The notes beneath the pieces are model-generated. The model was not told the DNA's origin. It saw only the letters and a list, made by a program, of their open reading frames with translations, and did no database searches. A program made the translations under genes and the position numbers. A stretch of 64,000 nt of DNA from Clostridium sp. (GTDB lineage: Bacteria; Bacillota; Clostridia; Lachnospirales; Lachnospiraceae): NCBI GenBank assembly GCA_021770825.1, contig JAETQD010000003.1, forward strand, positions 1-64,000, given 5' to 3'. Positions 34,527 to 43,619 of the stretch are shown piece after piece. Each line of letters starts with the position of its first letter. The stretch's first letter is position 1.

Positions 34527-35786
34527 ATGAGACGGGTTGTTTTTCATGTGGATGTGAACAGTGCCTTTCTCTCCTGGGAGGCGGTGTACCGGCTTACGCA
34601 TCTGGGAGGAACTCTGGATTTACGGACAATTCCCTCGGCCGTGGGAGGCGATATGGAGAAGAGGCGGGGAATTATTCTGGCCAAGTCCCTGCCTGCGAAA
34701 AAATACGGGGTCCGGACCGGAGAGAGTATTGTGGAGGCGAAGAGAAAGTGTCCAAAGCTTACGCTGGTTTCTCCCCACTATGGGCTTTATGAACGGGCTT
34801 CGGCGGCCCTTATGGATATTTTAAGGGAATATTCCCCCAGGGTGGAGCAGTTCAGCATTGATGAGGCATTTCTGGATATGACAGGAACGGAACGGCTTTT
34901 CGGAGACCCCAAAAGAGCGGCTGAGGCTTTAAAGGACAGGATACGGGACACTCTGGGTTTTACGGTGAATATCGGCGTTTCTTCCAATAAGCTGTTGGCA
35001 AAAATGGCCTCGGATTTTGAGAAGCCGGATAAGGTCCATACTCTGTTTCCGGAGGAAATTCAGGAAAAAATGTGGCCGATGCCCGTGCGGGAATTGTTTT
35101 TCGTGGGGCGGGCTACGGAGAAAAAGCTTGCCCAACTGGGAATTCTTACCATCGGGGAGCTGGCCAATACGGATGTGAAGACCTTAAAAGCCCACTTAAA
35201 AAAGCATGGAGAGGTAATCTGGGAATTCGCCAACGGACAGGATGTGTCCTTAGTGGAGACAGAGCCCGCGGAAAATAAAGGCTATGGAAACAGTACCACA
35301 ATCGCATTCGATGTGACGGACCGGGAAACGGCCAGGCTGGTTTTATTGTCTCTGGCAGAAACCGTGGCCGCCAGGCTGCGGAAACATGGAAAAAGGGCGG
35401 AGCTGGTCTCCGTATCCATTAAAAATAACGAGCTTCATACGGTGTCCCACCAGACTGTCCTTACGGTTCCAAGTGATATTACCGATGAAATTTACGGGGC
35501 AGCCTGCGGGCTGTTTGATGAGCTCTGGGATGGAAGTCCAATCAGGCATCTGGGAATTCACACCGGGCGGCTGAAGGAAGGCCAGGCGAGGCAGTTAAAT
35601 ATTTTTGACCAGACAGACTATGAAAAATTAGAAAAGCTGGATGCGGCCCTGGATGCCATACGGAACCGACACGGGAAAGATGCCGTCATGCGGGCGTCCT
35701 TCTTAAAGTCCCCTCTGGACCATATGGCAGGCGGGATTTCCAGGGAAAAGCACACGGTGGATTATACAAAGGAAAAAATTCAATAG
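34527..35786 (+). CDS. dinB: DNA polymerase IV (Y family)
   Basis: An error-prone translesion polymerase of 419 residues. Catalytic motifs are visible: HVDVNSAFLSWEAV with the first metal-binding Asp, and QFSIDEAFLDMTG with the Asp-Glu pair. A little-finger domain follows. The start must be ATG 34527 (MRRVVFHVD), because an upstream ATG at 34506 lies inside the promoter and LexA box, while the first catalytic motif begins only a few residues after 34527. With the predicted transcription start at the same base the mRNA would be leaderless. It heads a run of repair genes (sbcD, sbcC) on the same strand. Confidence 0.93.
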   Translation: MRRVVFHVDVNSAFLSWEAVYRLTHLGGTLDLRTIPSAVGGDMEKRRGIILAKSLPAKKYGVRTGESIVEAKRKCPKLTLVSPHYGLYERASAALMDILREYSPRVEQFSIDEAFLDMTGTERLFGDPKRAAEALKDRIRDTLGFTVNIGVSSNKLLAKMASDFEKPDKVHTLFPEEIQEKMWPMPVRELFFVGRATEKKLAQLGILTIGELANTDVKTLKAHLKKHGEVIWEFANGQDVSLVETEPAENKGYGNSTTIAFDVTDRETARLVLLSLAETVAARLRKHGKRAELVSVSIKNNELHTVSHQTVLTVPSDITDEIYGAACGLFDELWDGSPIRHLGIHTGRLKEGQARQLNIFDQTDYEKLEKLDAALDAIRNRHGKDAVMRASFLKSPLDHMAGGISREKHTVDYTKEKIQ

Positions 35787-35801
35787 AGGAGGAATGGATT
35801 T

Positions 35802-36192
35802 TTGCTTGTAACAGTGAAGGTAATGAACGGTTACAAGCGGATAAAGGAGCGGATGGCAGATGGCATTTGGAGTCGGAGGAAGGGAGAGCCGGGTATTCCA
35901 GACAGGATTTGAAGCAAAAAACAAGGGACGCGGCCGCCAGATGGATGTGGCCTGCGAATGCTGGTTTACAAGCCGCGGGGAGACCATGCCCCTGGCTTTA
36001 AAATTTCCCGATGAAAACGGGGAGATTGTGATGGTGAAGAGAATACAGGTGGACTGGGCGGAGAAAAAATATTACTGCGGAATTCCCGCGGTGGAGTATG
36101 AATGCCGGATTTCCCTGAAAGGAAAAGAAGTGCCGGTGCGGCTGATCTTCTATCTGGAGGAGTGCCGGTGGGTGATGGAGCTTGCAGCGTGA
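35802..36192 (+). pseudogene. Frameshifted conserved gene downstream of dinB
   Basis: Two frames together look like one protein. The first, from TTG 35802 behind AGAGGAGG (35785-35792), reads MLVTVKVMNGYKRIKERMAD then GIWSRRKGEPGIPDRI and stops at 35910-35912. The second, one base over, continues from about 35908 with FEAKNKGRGRQMDVACECWF and ends ECRWVMELAA at 36192. A loss of two T in the GGATTTGA run (or a one-base gain) would separate them; the restored protein would have about 130 residues. A start at ATG 35860 within the second frame would give 110 residues with a non-homologous head. Function is unknown; the position next to dinB suggests a link to Y-family polymerase biology. Confidence 0.6.
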
Positions 36193-36237
36193 AGCCGGAA
36201 GCAAAGACTTCCGGCAGAATGGAAGGAGAGGACTGAA

Positions 36238-36468
36238 ATGAGAGAAATCGTTTTTAAGATGGAACGGCCGGGTCTGGTAAAAGAGGGACAGACGGTGGAG
36301 GTCAGCGAGTCAGTGACCCCTGTAAATGTGAACTATATGATCGAACCGGCCGTGGCCATGTCGGGACTTTTTAAGTTTAATGAGCGGTTAAAGAGCCGTC
36401 AGGGAGTGGTAAAGGCCATTGTGGAAAATGACCGGGGCTACTATGTGACGGTGGAGTTTGATGAATAA
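36238..36468 (+). CDS. Small protein of unknown function ahead of sbcD
   Basis: A 76-residue protein beginning MREIVFKMERPGLVKEGQTV and ending VTVEFDE. It is acidic, predicted soluble and mostly beta-stranded, with no metal motif. I do not recognise the family. A strong ribosome site (GAAGGAGAGG) lies before the ATG, and the stop is nine bases from sbcD, so it is very likely translated and cotranscribed with the repair genes. Confidence 0.7.
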   Translation: MREIVFKMERPGLVKEGQTVEVSESVTPVNVNYMIEPAVAMSGLFKFNERLKSRQGVVKAIVENDRGYYVTVEFDE

Positions 36469-36477
36469 GGAGACAGG

Positions 36478-37641
36478 ATGAAATTTTTCCATTTGTCGGA
36501 TTTACATATCGGAAAGCGGCTCCATGGATTTTCTCTGATTGAGGACCAGAGATTTATTCTGGGGGAAATTCTGGAGAAAATTCGGGAAAGAAAGCCGGAT
36601 GCACTGTTGATTGCCGGGGATATTTACGATAAAACGGCTCCCTCCGGGGAGGCGGTGAAGGTGTTTGATGATTTCCTCACAGAGCTTTCCGCCTTAAAGG
36701 ACGGCCCGGCAGTCTGCATCATCAGCGGAAATCACGATTCCCAGGAACGGCTTTCTTTTGGAAGCAGGCTGTTTTCCAACCATGGGATTTATATTGCGGG
36801 AGCCGGGCCGGATAGGGAGAATCCCGGAGTTCGGACCGTTACACTTACAGATGAGGAAGGAGAGGTAACCGTATATCTTCTTCCTTTTTTCCGCCCGTCC
36901 TTTCTTCGGGAAATTCCGGGAATGGAGGAGATAAAGACTTACGGAGAGGCCTTTGAAGCCCTGTTTCGGGACGCAGGCCTGGATGGTTCCGGAAGGAATG
37001 TGCTTTTATGCCATCAGTTTTTCACCTGGGGAGGAAAGGAACCGGAGCTTTCCCAGTCAGAAACGGTTCATGTGGGAGGCCAGGACAATGTGGATGTCTC
37101 CCTGGTGGAGAAATTTGACTATGTGGCAGCGGGACATATCCACCGTCCCCAGAGTGTGGGAAGGGATTATGTGCGTTACTGCGGCTCCCCCTTAAAATAT
37201 TCCGTGTCGGAGGCCGCGGGAGAGAAATCCATTACGGAGGTGGTGATGGGGAAAAAGGGAGACGTGAAAATAGAAACAATCCCCCTGCATCCTCTCCGCG
37301 ATGTGAGAAGAGTGAAAGGAACCCTGGCGGAGCTCACATCCGAAGAAACCCTGTCTCAGGCGGACAGGACGGACTATGTGAGTGCGGTTCTGACGGATGA
37401 AGAGGATTTGTATGAGCCGGGAGCTGTCCTGGCAGAGGCCTACCCCAACCTTTTGGAATGGCGTGTGGAAAACTCCAGAACCAGGTACGAGATGGAGGAG
37501 CCTGTGTTTTTGGAGGAGAAAAAGAGTCTTCTGGAATTATTTGAAGACTTTTACGAACAGATGCAGGGAAGCCCGATGAATGAGAAACAGAGGGCGGTGA
37601 TACAAAAAGCGGCAGAGCAGGCAGGAGGTGGCAGAGAATGA
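36478..37641 (+). CDS. sbcD: SbcCD nuclease subunit D
   Basis: The Mre11-type nuclease half of SbcCD, which opens hairpins and processes DNA ends. Phosphoesterase motifs in order: DLHIGK, GDIYDK, GNHDS, LLCHQFF and AAGHIH. The length of 387 residues fits. Its last four bases overlap sbcC (ATGA), so the two subunits are made together. Confidence 0.95.
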   Translation: MKFFHLSDLHIGKRLHGFSLIEDQRFILGEILEKIRERKPDALLIAGDIYDKTAPSGEAVKVFDDFLTELSALKDGPAVCIISGNHDSQERLSFGSRLFSNHGIYIAGAGPDRENPGVRTVTLTDEEGEVTVYLLPFFRPSFLREIPGMEEIKTYGEAFEALFRDAGLDGSGRNVLLCHQFFTWGGKEPELSQSETVHVGGQDNVDVSLVEKFDYVAAGHIHRPQSVGRDYVRYCGSPLKYSVSEAAGEKSITEVVMGKKGDVKIETIPLHPLRDVRRVKGTLAELTSEETLSQADRTDYVSAVLTDEEDLYEPGAVLAEAYPNLLEWRVENSRTRYEMEEPVFLEEKKSLLELFEDFYEQMQGSPMNEKQRAVIQKAAEQAGGGRE

Positions 37642-40220
37642 AACCTTTAACTCTTACCATGAGTGCTTTCGGGTCCTACGGGGAACCTGTGGTGATTGAT
37701 TTTACAAAGGCAGATCACGGGCTTTTCCTGATTACAGGCGATACGGGCTCCGGAAAGACCACCATATTTGACGGAATCACCTTTGCCCTCTATGGGGAAA
37801 CCAGCGGCGGAATGCGGGACGGAAAGATGATGCGGAGCCACTATGCCCTTCCATCGGAGGAAACCTATGTGGAGCTTACATTTTCCTACCGGGGACAGGT
37901 TTATAAGGTGCGCCGGGCTCCGGAGTATATGCGGGAAGGAAAACGGAAAAATTCCAAAGGAGGCCTGGTGAAATCTCCGGCAATGGTGGAACTGACATTG
38001 CCGGATGGAAGTGTCTACCGGGGAAAGGCAAGGGAAACCGATAAGAAGCTCTGTGAGATTATGGGAATTGACAGGGAGCAGTTTACCCAGATTGCCATGA
38101 TTGCCCAGGGAGATTTCTTAAAGCTGCTCCTTGCCAAATCAGAAGACCGGAAAAAAATATTTTCCCGTATTTTTAACACGGACCGTTACCGGGCTGTGGA
38201 GGAGGAGCTGAATGGGAGAAGGAAGGAACTGAGGGAAGGAATTGGCGCCTCCGATGAAAGAGTCCAGGCTTATATCCAGGGAATCCGCTTCCCGGAAGGG
38301 GAGAATACGAAGGAGTCCCTTTCGGTTTCCAGTGCCGAAGCCCTGCTGAGGCAATATCTGGAGGCAGATGAAGAACAGCTTAAGAAAATGGAGCTTCCAT
38401 TTTTGGAAGCGGACAGGCTGTATAATGAAACACTGGAGGAACGCGGAAGAAAGAAGGCGGACAATGAATCCATAGAGCGGTTTTTGTGTGCGAAAAAGGA
38501 TTGGGAAAAACAAAAGGAAGAGGAGACGGATTATGAGAAAAGGCGAATGCTTTGCGAAGCGGCCGGGAGAGCCTTTGGGGTGAAGGTCCATGAGGAGAAA
38601 AAGAACCTGGCAGAGAGCCATGCGGCGGATTCTGCAAAGCAGTGGGAGAAGGCGGCCAAAGCATTTGAAGCGGCCCTGGGGCTGTGCCGGGAACGTGGTG
38701 TTTTGGAAGCGGATGCCGGGGATATGATTTCTGTTCTCACTGACCTGAAGGGGCAGGAAAACCAGTTCCATGAGGCCCGGATCCGGAAACAGGAGGTACG
38801 AAAGAAGCAGGAGCAGGTCAAAGAAGAGGAAGCGCTCTGTGACAGACAGAGGGAGGAGCTTCAGAAAATGCTTCTGGTTCAGGCTAAAGCAAGAGAGCAG
38901 TATGGTGCTCTGGAGGAGCAGTTCTTTTGTGAACAGGCCGGAATCCTTGCCAGAGAGCGGCTGAGACAAGGAGAACCCTGTCCGGTCTGCGGCTCCATCG
39001 AGCACCCGGCTCCGGCGGTGATCGCCGGAGAGGCAGTGACGGAGGAACAGGTAAAGAACGCCCGGAAGGAGTGGGAAAAAAAGCAGCAGGCCTGTGACAG
39101 CCTGAGACTTAGGATTCAGGCGGAAAGTGCAAAAATAAACGAGATCAAACGCCAGCTTAAGGAGGAGCTTGATAAAATCCCGGAAGATCTGGAGGAGCGG
39201 GAAGCAGCGGTAAAAAGAAAGATACAGGCTGTGGAAGCGATGATTTCAGCAAAGAACCAGTACACAGAAAAGGAAAAGGAGAAGAAGCAAAGAAAAGCAG
39301 AACAGGACATGGCCCAAAAAGGCTATCTGGAGGCCCTGAAAGAGGCCGGATTTTCCGAAGAGGCGTCCTACAAGAAAGCCCTTTTCCCCTGGAAGAACCG
39401 GAAAGAACTGGAGGAGGAAAGAAAGCGGACCGACAACTATTTTTCAAACCTCCATGGAATGGAAACGGCCCTAAAAGCACTGGAGGCCGGAGTCCTTGGA
39501 AAGCAGTATACGGATCTTTCCGAGCTGGAAAGCCGTCTCGGGGAGGCGAAAAAGAGGCGGGAGCAGCTTTTGGCAGAAAAGGGAGAGCTGGAAAGCCGGA
39601 TTCAGGCAAACAGCCGGATCCAGAAAGCCCTTGAGGAGGAGAAACGAAAATATGAAAGTCTCCGGGAACAGGCAGCCTTATATGAAAACCTCTGGCAGGT
39701 GGCGGCCGGGCAGGTGAAGGGCCGTGTCCGGATGGATTTTGAAACCTATGTCCAGAGAATGTATTTTGAAAAGATTCTGGCAGCGGCAAACCGCAGATTT
39801 CTGACCTTCACAAACGGGCGGATGAAGTTAAAAAGCAGGCCCGTGGAGGACATGGGACATGTGGGGGCCGCCGGACTGGAGCTAAACGTCTATGTGATGG
39901 CCACCGGAAAGGAACGGGATGTGAAAACACTTTCCGGCGGTGAATCGTTTCTGGCCTCCCTCTCCCTGGCCCTGGGGCTTTCTGATGTGGTGCAGAGCCA
40001 GGCGGGGGCCGTGCGGCTGGAGTCCATGTTTGTGGACGAGGGCTTCGGTGCCCTGGACGAGGGAACAAGAGAACAGGCGGTCCGCGTCTTAAATGATCTG
40101 GCAGGGGACGACAGACTGGTGGGAATTATTTCCCATGTGGACGCCCTGAAGGACAGCATCGGGAAAAAGCTTGTGGTGGAAAAGACCTCCCACGGAAGCC
40201 GGATTGCGTGGGACATCTAG
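37638..40220 (+). CDS. sbcC: SbcCD nuclease subunit C (Rad50-like ATPase)
   Basis: The ATPase and coiled-coil half of SbcCD, 860 residues. Walker A is GDTGSGKTT (34-42). Long coiled coils flank the zinc hook CPVC (Cys448, Cys451). The C-terminal lobe carries KTLSGGESFLASLSLALGL and Walker B LESMFVDEGFGALDEGT. The coils are shorter than in E. coli SbcC, as is common in Firmicutes. The stop shares bases with the stop of the convergent flippase gene (CTAG). Confidence 0.95.
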   Translation: MKPLTLTMSAFGSYGEPVVIDFTKADHGLFLITGDTGSGKTTIFDGITFALYGETSGGMRDGKMMRSHYALPSEETYVELTFSYRGQVYKVRRAPEYMREGKRKNSKGGLVKSPAMVELTLPDGSVYRGKARETDKKLCEIMGIDREQFTQIAMIAQGDFLKLLLAKSEDRKKIFSRIFNTDRYRAVEEELNGRRKELREGIGASDERVQAYIQGIRFPEGENTKESLSVSSAEALLRQYLEADEEQLKKMELPFLEADRLYNETLEERGRKKADNESIERFLCAKKDWEKQKEEETDYEKRRMLCEAAGRAFGVKVHEEKKNLAESHAADSAKQWEKAAKAFEAALGLCRERGVLEADAGDMISVLTDLKGQENQFHEARIRKQEVRKKQEQVKEEEALCDRQREELQKMLLVQAKAREQYGALEEQFFCEQAGILARERLRQGEPCPVCGSIEHPAPAVIAGEAVTEEQVKNARKEWEKKQQACDSLRLRIQAESAKINEIKRQLKEELDKIPEDLEEREAAVKRKIQAVEAMISAKNQYTEKEKEKKQRKAEQDMAQKGYLEALKEAGFSEEASYKKALFPWKNRKELEEERKRTDNYFSNLHGMETALKALEAGVLGKQYTDLSELESRLGEAKKRREQLLAEKGELESRIQANSRIQKALEEEKRKYESLREQAALYENLWQVAAGQVKGRVRMDFETYVQRMYFEKILAAANRRFLTFTNGRMKLKSRPVEDMGHVGAAGLELNVYVMATGKERDVKTLSGGESFLASLSLALGLSDVVQSQAGAVRLESMFVDEGFGALDEGTREQAVRVLNDLAGDDRLVGIISHVDALKDSIGKKLVVEKTSHGSRIAWDI

Positions 40221-41734
40221 TTTTTGGTTTGTTTATGAAACAAAAGCAGCATTAGAACATAAACAGCACAGACAATCAGAATGCGGGCGGCTGTGAGGAA
40301 AAATGGAGGAACCTGGGAAAGGCCGGGGAGGCTTTCGGGAAAAAGTGAAAAAATCCCCAGGGCCACAGCCAGGCAGAACACCGGCTTTACAAGAATCTCC
40401 CAGACATTGGCAGAAAAATCCACAAGACGCCGCAGACGGTACAGGTGGAGAAGGGCCAGGCACAGCTCGCCGCACAGCATTCCCCAGAGATAGGCCCGGA
40501 TCCCGAACACCGGAATGCCAAATACGACAAAGAGAAGCCGCAGCAGCAGGGATATCAGGTTGTGAAGAAAGGTGGAAGTGGTTTTTCCCAGGCCATTTAG
40601 GATGCTTCCCATGGTGGTGGCCAGATATAAAAAGGGGCAGAGCCAGGCCAGTATGGAGATAAAGGTCCCGGCGTCCTGATTTTTAAAGACCTCCACTCCC
40701 AGATTGTCTCCGAAAACTGTAAAGATTCCAATACAGAGAATCCCCATGTACAGGCTGTACCGGAAGGACATGGAAATGCTTTTGGAAATCCCGGAGTCAT
40801 TTCCTGCCGACTGGTGTCTGGCCACTGTGGGAAGAAGAACTACGGCCAGAGAGTTTACAATGGCGGAAGGAAACATGATAAAGGGCATAGACATTCCCGT
40901 GAGGACTCCGTAGATACTGAGGGCCTGGGACTGGGATAACCCAAATGCGTTTAAGCGGTTTGGAATCAGAATGGCTTCCAGGCTCTGCAAAAGATTCATG
41001 ACCAGACGGTTGGCCATCAAAGGAAGGGCCAGGGCCATCAGGGGAACGGCTGTTGCGAGGAAAGAATTCCCGGTTCGGGAACGGTTTTTGGCCGTTGTCT
41101 GGCTCCCGGAAAACAGTAAAAAGGAAACAAGAGTAAACAGGGCCGAACCGGCTTCTCCGGCCACAAGTCCGGCCACGGCCACAAGCACGGTCACAGGGCG
41201 CCCCTGCTCCCGGCAGATGTCTGCGATGAGGAAAACAGTCAGAATCCGTACACATTGTTCCGCAAGCTGGGCTAAGGCCGGAACCTGTACTTTTTCCTTT
41301 CCATAATAATAGCCGCAGATACATGCGTGGACGGAGGTACATGGAAATGCCAGGGCCAGAGCCGGAAGAAGCGGGGCGCAGCGGGGTTCCATAAGAATAT
41401 GTACGGCCAGAAAATCCGAAAACCGGATAATCAGGGCGGCTAAACCTAAGGAAAGGGAAAAGGAAATGGAAAATCCCGTCAGAAGTGTTTTTTTGGCCTG
41501 CGTTTCATCGGCTGCGGTGAAGCGGGAGATGGCTGTCTGGATGGAGCCGGCACACAGGGAGAAGCAGATGCCGTAGACAGGAAAGACCATCTGATAAATT
41601 CCAAGTCCCTCGGCGCCGATGGCACGGGATAAAAAGATTCTGTAAAAGAATCCCAGAATTCTGGAGGCAAAGCCGGTGGCTGTAAGGAGCAGGGTCCCGG
41701 CAATCAGTGTATGCTTTCGGAAAAAGTCAGTCAT
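40217..41734 (-). CDS. MOP-superfamily polysaccharide/lipid flippase, SpoVB-like
   Basis: A 505-residue membrane protein with about 14 helices, of the SpoVB/MurJ-like branch of the MOP exporters. It opens TDFFRKHTLIAGTLLLTATG then FASRILGFFYRIFLSRAIGAEGLGIYQMVFPVY, and contains RLVMNLLQSLEAILIPNRL. Such proteins flip lipid-linked cell-wall or polysaccharide precursors. Whether this is the sporulation protein SpoVB, a MurJ equivalent or a capsule flippase cannot be settled here. No glycosyltransferases are adjacent. It is convergent with sbcC and overlaps it by four bases. Confidence 0.82.
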   Translation of the reverse strand: MTDFFRKHTLIAGTLLLTATGFASRILGFFYRIFLSRAIGAEGLGIYQMVFPVYGICFSLCAGSIQTAISRFTAADETQAKKTLLTGFSISFSLSLGLAALIIRFSDFLAVHILMEPRCAPLLPALALAFPCTSVHACICGYYYGKEKVQVPALAQLAEQCVRILTVFLIADICREQGRPVTVLVAVAGLVAGEAGSALFTLVSFLLFSGSQTTAKNRSRTGNSFLATAVPLMALALPLMANRLVMNLLQSLEAILIPNRLNAFGLSQSQALSIYGVLTGMSMPFIMFPSAIVNSLAVVLLPTVARHQSAGNDSGISKSISMSFRYSLYMGILCIGIFTVFGDNLGVEVFKNQDAGTFISILAWLCPFLYLATTMGSILNGLGKTTSTFLHNLISLLLRLLFVVFGIPVFGIRAYLWGMLCGELCLALLHLYRLRRLVDFSANVWEILVKPVFCLAVALGIFSLFPESLPGLSQVPPFFLTAARILIVCAVYVLMLLLFHKQTKN

Positions 41735-41823
41735 GGAAACTCCAACCTGCGGGAAAATTATTACAATGTATGTGAGAATGATTCCTAATATTATTATATT
41801 TTTCTTAAATATGGGAATTCCAG

Positions 41824-41853
41824 TTGAAATCTGCGGGCCATATCATATATAAT
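41824..41853 (+). promoter_or_regulatory. Promoter of iscS
   Basis: TTGAAA (41824-41829) and TATAAT (41848-41853) are 18 bases apart, about 77 bases before the iscS ATG. Confidence 0.65.
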
Positions 41854-41861
41854 GTAGGATA

Positions 41862-41878
41862 GTCTTCGGAAAGAAGAC
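41862..41878 (+). promoter_or_regulatory. Stem-loop at the start of the iscS mRNA
   Basis: GTCTTC pairs with GAAGAC around a GGAAA loop, within the first 20 or so bases of the predicted iscS transcript. It could protect the 5' end or be a binding site; no known riboswitch class is recognised. Confidence 0.35.
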
Positions 41879-41930
41879 ATAATATATAGTAGATGAGGCT
41901 TTTAACCTGTATTTACGGAAAGGCGGATTT

Positions 41931-43130
41931 ATGAAAAAGGTAATTTATCTTGACAATGCAGCCACAACAAAGGTTCGTCCGGAAGTTGTGGAAACGATGC
42001 TGCCGTATTTTACGGAGTATTACGGAAATCCATCTTCGGTGTATGAATTTTCCACACCGTGCAAAAAGGCAATGGCCCATACCAGAGAAGTGATCGCAAA
42101 TGCCCTGGGAGCGAAGGAAAATGAAATTTATTTCACCAACGGCGGAACCGAGTCCGACAACTGGGCTTTAAAGGCGGCCGCTGAGGCCTATGGCTCCAAA
42201 GGTAAGCATGTTATTACGACACAGATTGAGCATCACGCAATTCTTCATACCGGCCAGTATCTGGAGCAGAACGGCTTTGAAGTCACATACCTTCCTGTGG
42301 ATGAAAATGGAGTGGTGAGTCTGGAGGCCTTAAAGGCGGCAATCCGGCCGGATACGGTTTTAATTTCCGTGATGTTTGCCAATAATGAGATTGGAACCAT
42401 TGAACCGATCAAGGAGATCGGTGAGATTGCAAAGGAACATGGAATTCTGTTCCATACCGATGCCGTTCAGGCATTCTGCCATGAACCCATCAACGTGGAT
42501 GAGTACCACATTGACATGCTGAGCGCCAGCGCCCACAAATTCAACGGCCCCAAGGGGGTAGGATTCCTTTATATCAGAAAGGGCCTGAAACTGCGCTCCT
42601 TTATCCACGGAGGCGCCCAGGAGAGAAAGCGCCGCGCCGGAACCGAGAATGTGCCGGGAATCGTGGGAATGGGAAAAGCCGTTGAGATCGCCATGGCAAA
42701 CCTGGAAGAAAATAAGAAAAAAGAAACCGAGCTTCGCGATTACCTGATCAACCGGGTGATGTCCGAAGTGCCCTATACCAGACTGAATGGACATCCCACA
42801 CAGAGACTGTCCAACAATGCCAATTTTGCATTCCAGTTCATCGAGGGAGAATCCCTGTTAATCATGCTGGATATGGATGGAATCTGCGGTTCCTCCGGTT
42901 CGGCCTGCACCTCCGGTTCTCTGGACCCGTCCCATGTGCTTCTTGCCATCGGACTGCCCCATGAGATCGCCCATGGCTCTCTGCGCCTGACCTTAAGCGA
43001 TGATACCACCAAAGAGGACATTGATTATACGGTGGAGAGCATCAAGAAAATTGTGGAACGCCTCCGCTCCATGTCCCCGCTTTACGAGGATTTCGTAAGA
43101 AGCAGAGAGAAAAAGGAAGTTCAGGCATAG
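41931..43130 (+). CDS. iscS: Cysteine desulfurase (NifS/IscS type)
   Basis: Removes sulfur from cysteine as an enzyme persulfide for Fe-S clusters and tRNA thiolation. It is a PLP enzyme of 399 residues: YLDNAATTKVRPEV near the start, the His stacked on PLP in IEHHAILH, the PLP-Lys in SASAHKFNGPKG and the active-site Cys loop GSSGSACTSGSLDPSHVL. GGAAAGGCGG precedes the ATG. It is followed by iscU and mnmA, the direct users of its sulfur. Confidence 0.95.
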   Translation: MKKVIYLDNAATTKVRPEVVETMLPYFTEYYGNPSSVYEFSTPCKKAMAHTREVIANALGAKENEIYFTNGGTESDNWALKAAAEAYGSKGKHVITTQIEHHAILHTGQYLEQNGFEVTYLPVDENGVVSLEALKAAIRPDTVLISVMFANNEIGTIEPIKEIGEIAKEHGILFHTDAVQAFCHEPINVDEYHIDMLSASAHKFNGPKGVGFLYIRKGLKLRSFIHGGAQERKRRAGTENVPGIVGMGKAVEIAMANLEENKKKETELRDYLINRVMSEVPYTRLNGHPTQRLSNNANFAFQFIEGESLLIMLDMDGICGSSGSACTSGSLDPSHVLLAIGLPHEIAHGSLRLTLSDDTTKEDIDYTVESIKKIVERLRSMSPLYEDFVRSREKKEVQA

Positions 43131-43176
43131 AACGCAGGAAATTTCACTGACAGAAAGATGAAAAGGAGAATTATAT

Positions 43177-43617
43177 ATGTATTCAGAAAAAGTAATGGAC
43201 CACTTTCAGAATCCGAGAAATGTGGGTGAAATAGAGGAAGCCAGCGGTGTGGGTACCGTAGGCAATGCAAAGTGCGGCGACATCATGAGAATTTATCTGG
43301 ACATCGACGATGAGAGCCACATCATTAAAGACTGCAAGTTCAAGACCTTTGGCTGCGGCGCCGCCGTTGCAACCAGCAGTATGGCAACGGAAATGGTAAA
43401 GGGAAAGACCATCGAAGAGGCCATGCAGGTGACAAACAAGGCAGTTATGGAAGCCCTGGACGGACTTCCTCCTGTGAAGGTTCACTGCTCCCTGCTTGCC
43501 GAGGAAGCAATCCATGCAGCGCTCTGGGACTACGCAGAGAAGCATGGAATCAAGATTGAGGGCTTAGAAAAGCCCAAGTCCGATATCAGCGAGCATGACG
43601 AGGATGAGGAATACTAA
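43177..43617 (+). CDS. iscU: Iron-sulfur cluster scaffold (IscU/NifU N-terminal type)
   Basis: The scaffold on which Fe-S clusters are assembled, 146 residues. The three ligand Cys are present in [21 protein letters not shown] and [11 protein letters not shown]. It starts [19 protein letters not shown], typical of clostridial NifU-like proteins. The C-terminal tail is acidic (EHDEDEEY). AAAAGGAGAAT precedes the ATG. It lies 46 bases after iscS and two bases before mnmA. Confidence 0.94.
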   Translation: MYSEKVMDHFQNPRNVGEIEEASGVGTVGNAKCGDIMRIYLDIDDESHIIKDCKFKTFGCGAAVATSSMATEMVKGKTIEEAMQVTNKAVMEALDGLPPVKVHCSLLAEEAIHAALWDYAEKHGIKIEGLEKPKSDISEHDEDEEY

Positions 43618-43619
43618 AA

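Noticed and set aside
38139-39005. 288-codon open frame on the minus strand
   Set aside because: Antisense to the coiled-coil region of sbcC; low-complexity Leu/Phe-rich translation is the expected mirror of Glu/Lys-rich codons.
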